DNA of 32,795 nucleotides from assembly GCA_036389715.1 (NCBI GenBank), contig DASVWH010000049.1, positions 1 through 32,795 on the forward strand, written 5' to 3'. The position numbers were made by a program, and so were the translations under genes. Origin of the DNA: DASVWH01 sp036389715 (GTDB lineage: Bacteria; Acidobacteriota; Blastocatellia; Pyrinomonadales; Pyrinomonadaceae). The stretch's first letter is position 1, and every line of letters starts with the position of its first letter. The notes below the pieces were generated by a model. It was not told where the DNA came from, ran no database searches, and worked only from the letters and a program-made list of their open reading frames with translations. Of the stretch, positions 31,425-32,795 are shown piece by piece.

Positions 31425-32429
31425 GCCGTCTTGCGTTGTCTGCCTGAGCAGTTCGGCGATGATCGTTTCGCTGTTAATGCCTTCGGCTTCGGCGCGAAAG
31501 TTGGGGAGAATACGGTGACGCAAAACAGGGTACGCCATCGCGCGCACATCCTCAAAGCCGACGGCGAAGCGCCCGTCGAAAAGGGCGCGCGCCTTGGCCC
31601 CGAGAATCAAGGATTGGCCTGCCCTGGGCCCCGCGCCCCAGCGGACGTGCTCGTCCACGTAAGCGGAGGATTCCGGGCGGTGCGGGCGGCTGGCCCGGAC
31701 GAGGCGCGCGGCAAAGTCTATGATGTTGGAGGCCGCCGGAACGTCCCGGACGATCTCCTGGATGCGCAGGAGCATAGCCCCGTCGAGCACCGGACGCACC
31801 GTGCGGGCGCGGTTGGCGGTCGTCTCGGCGATAATCCGGCGCTCCTCTTCGGCCTCCGGGTAATCAATCACGATCTCGAACATGAAGCGGTCGAGCTGCG
31901 CTTCGGGCAGGTGGTAAGTGCCCTCCTGCTCAATCGGATTTTCCGTCGCCAGGACGAAGAAGGGAGGCTCCAAAGTGTAGCGCACGCCGCCCGCAGTGAC
32001 CTGCCGCTCCTGCATCGCTTCGAGCAGCGCCGCCTGTGTTTTAGGGGGAGCGCGGTTGATCTCGTCGGCGAGCACGATGTTGGCGAAGACGGGGCCGGAG
32101 ATGAAGCGCGACTGGCGGCGGCCCGTCGGGCGGTCTTCCTCTATCACTTCCGTTCCGGTAATGTCCGAAGGCATCAGGTCGGGAGTAAACTGGATGCGGT
32201 TGAAGCGCAGGTCCAGCGCTTCTGCCAGGGTCTTGACGAGCAGCGTCTTGGCCAGCCCCGGCACGCCGCGCAGGAGGCAGTGCCCGCCGCAGCAGAGCGC
32301 CAGCATACTCTGGCGCACGACCTCCCGCTGGCCGATGATGACCTTGGCCAGCTCGCCTTCGAGCCGCCCGATTGATTCGGGCAGCGAGTCCAGCGTCGCG
32401 GCCCTTTCGCTCTCGTTCATTAACTGCAT
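31422..32429 (-). CDS. MoxR-family AAA+ ATPase
   Basis: This is a 335-residue AAA+ chaperone-like ATPase of the MoxR group, which works with VWA-domain partners to assemble or activate target complexes. Walker A GVPGLAKT is at 55-62 and Walker B IVLADEINR ends near 126. FVLATENPIEQEGTYHLPEAQ (sensor 1 and following) and LDRFMFEIVIDYPE are typical. ATG 32429 or the inner ATG 32420 are possible starts; neither has a strong SD. It begins the MoxR-VWA-VWA-DUF58 order on the minus strand, 33 bp after the protein cut by the window edge. Confidence 0.94.
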   Translation of the reverse strand: MQLMNESERAATLDSLPESIGRLEGELAKVIIGQREVVRQSMLALCCGGHCLLRGVPGLAKTLLVKTLAEALDLRFNRIQFTPDLMPSDITGTEVIEEDRPTGRRQSRFISGPVFANIVLADEINRAPPKTQAALLEAMQERQVTAGGVRYTLEPPFFVLATENPIEQEGTYHLPEAQLDRFMFEIVIDYPEAEEERRIIAETTANRARTVRPVLDGAMLLRIQEIVRDVPAASNIIDFAARLVRASRPHRPESSAYVDEHVRWGAGPRAGQSLILGAKARALFDGRFAVGFEDVRAMAYPVLRHRILPNFRAEAEGINSETIIAELLRQTTQDG

Positions 32430-32462
32430 AGAGAATTTGCCGCGCGCCCCGGCCCTCCGCTC

Positions 32463-32795
32463 TTAGAGCGTCAACTGCGGGTCGCGCTCGTAGGCAGACC
32501 CGATCTGGCAGAGATGATTCAGGGTCTCCGCAAACAGCTCGTAGAGCAGCTTCAGGCGCTCGATATCCTTAATCACTCCGTGAACCTGAAAATAAAGCTC
32601 GTCGACGCCCTCCGGGAAATCCGCGCCGAACCATCCTTCGTCGTCTTTGACCGTCAGCTTGATGGCCGGTTGGGCCTGGATCAACCGGCGGATTTTCTGG
32701 TTGGCGAAGAGCGCACGCAGCTTCTTTTCGTCGTTGCCCTTGATAATAAAGTCGCGGTCGAAGTCCGGATAGCCGACCTCGACATCCTGCATCCC
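32463..32795 (-). CDS. C-terminal part of an unidentified protein (partial)
   Basis: The frame runs off the right edge of the window; the visible 110 residues end at TAA... on the minus strand at 32463. An internal Met near the edge is probably not the start, since the frame is still open beyond it. The text (VGYPDFDRDFIIKGNDEKKL, FANQKIRRLIQAQPAIKLTV, KDIERLKLLYELFAETLNHL) has no catalytic motif that I recognise and ends in a helical segment. It lies 33 bp upstream of moxR on the same strand, so it may be the preceding gene of that operon. Confidence 0.7.
   Translation of the reverse strand, partial: GMQDVEVGYPDFDRDFIIKGNDEKKLRALFANQKIRRLIQAQPAIKLTVKDDEGWFGADFPEGVDELYFQVHGVIKDIERLKLLYELFAETLNHLCQIGSAYERDPQLTL

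Overview
The window looks like chromosomal DNA of a high-GC member of the Acidobacteriota, possibly Blastocatellia-like. That placement is an inference. It rests on two adjacent von Willebrand A (VWA) proteins of the acidobacterial VWFA-related type, a MoxR/DUF58/VWA gene set, many secreted peptidases and beta-propeller proteins, GC-rich codon use that opens long false frames on the opposite strand, and short heptanucleotide repeats in the gaps between genes. Most genes lie on the minus strand. No insertion sequence, phage gene or CRISPR array was found.

Layout from left to right. Positions 1-4552 (minus): the start of glutamine-dependent NAD+ synthetase (runs off the left edge) preceded by a hydantoinase/5-oxoprolinase pair hyuA-hyuB with a 4-base overlap. 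Positions 4790-7312 (plus): a large exported serine beta-lactamase-like hydrolase with extra C-terminal domains. Positions 7431-9632 (minus): a Gfo/Idh/MocA oxidoreductase and an unrecognised protein with a Cys4 cluster and a terpene-cyclase-like repeat. Positions 9668-10107 (minus): a tRNA gene with anticodon CAU, probably tRNA-Ile2, interrupted in the anticodon loop by a 367-nt group I intron of subgroup IC3 type; this is the most striking element of the window. Positions 10212-12314 (minus): an HPr-kinase-like protein, a 49-residue PqqD-like remnant and a nucleotidyltransferase, the gene set of HprK-related peptide or cofactor modification systems.

Positions 12485-19767 (minus): a small two-helix membrane protein, a DinB-fold protein, a PD40 beta-propeller lipoprotein, an M48-like zinc peptidase, a crotonase, a short-chain dehydrogenase and an M61 peptidase with a PDZ domain. 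Positions 20053-22470 (plus): a zinc-ribbon thioredoxin, a DoxX-family membrane protein and an MFS exporter. Positions 22494-26053 (minus): DUF488, DUF2905, CYTH and a swivel-first aconitase-type hydro-lyase. Positions 26307-27470 (plus): an FAD-dependent amine/amino-acid oxidase. Positions 27573-32795 (minus): DUF58, two VWA proteins, a MoxR ATPase and the end of an unidentified protein; together these look like a MoxR-VWA chaperone or envelope-assembly operon.

Five gaps between genes carry inverted arrays, three of them clearly built of 7-base units. The unit sequence differs from locus to locus, but the design is the same: two opposite arms around a short centre. No gene-free stretch exceeds 300 bases except the intron; the longest true gap is the divergent one at 19768-20052, where only the thioredoxin Shine-Dalgarno (SD) site stands out.
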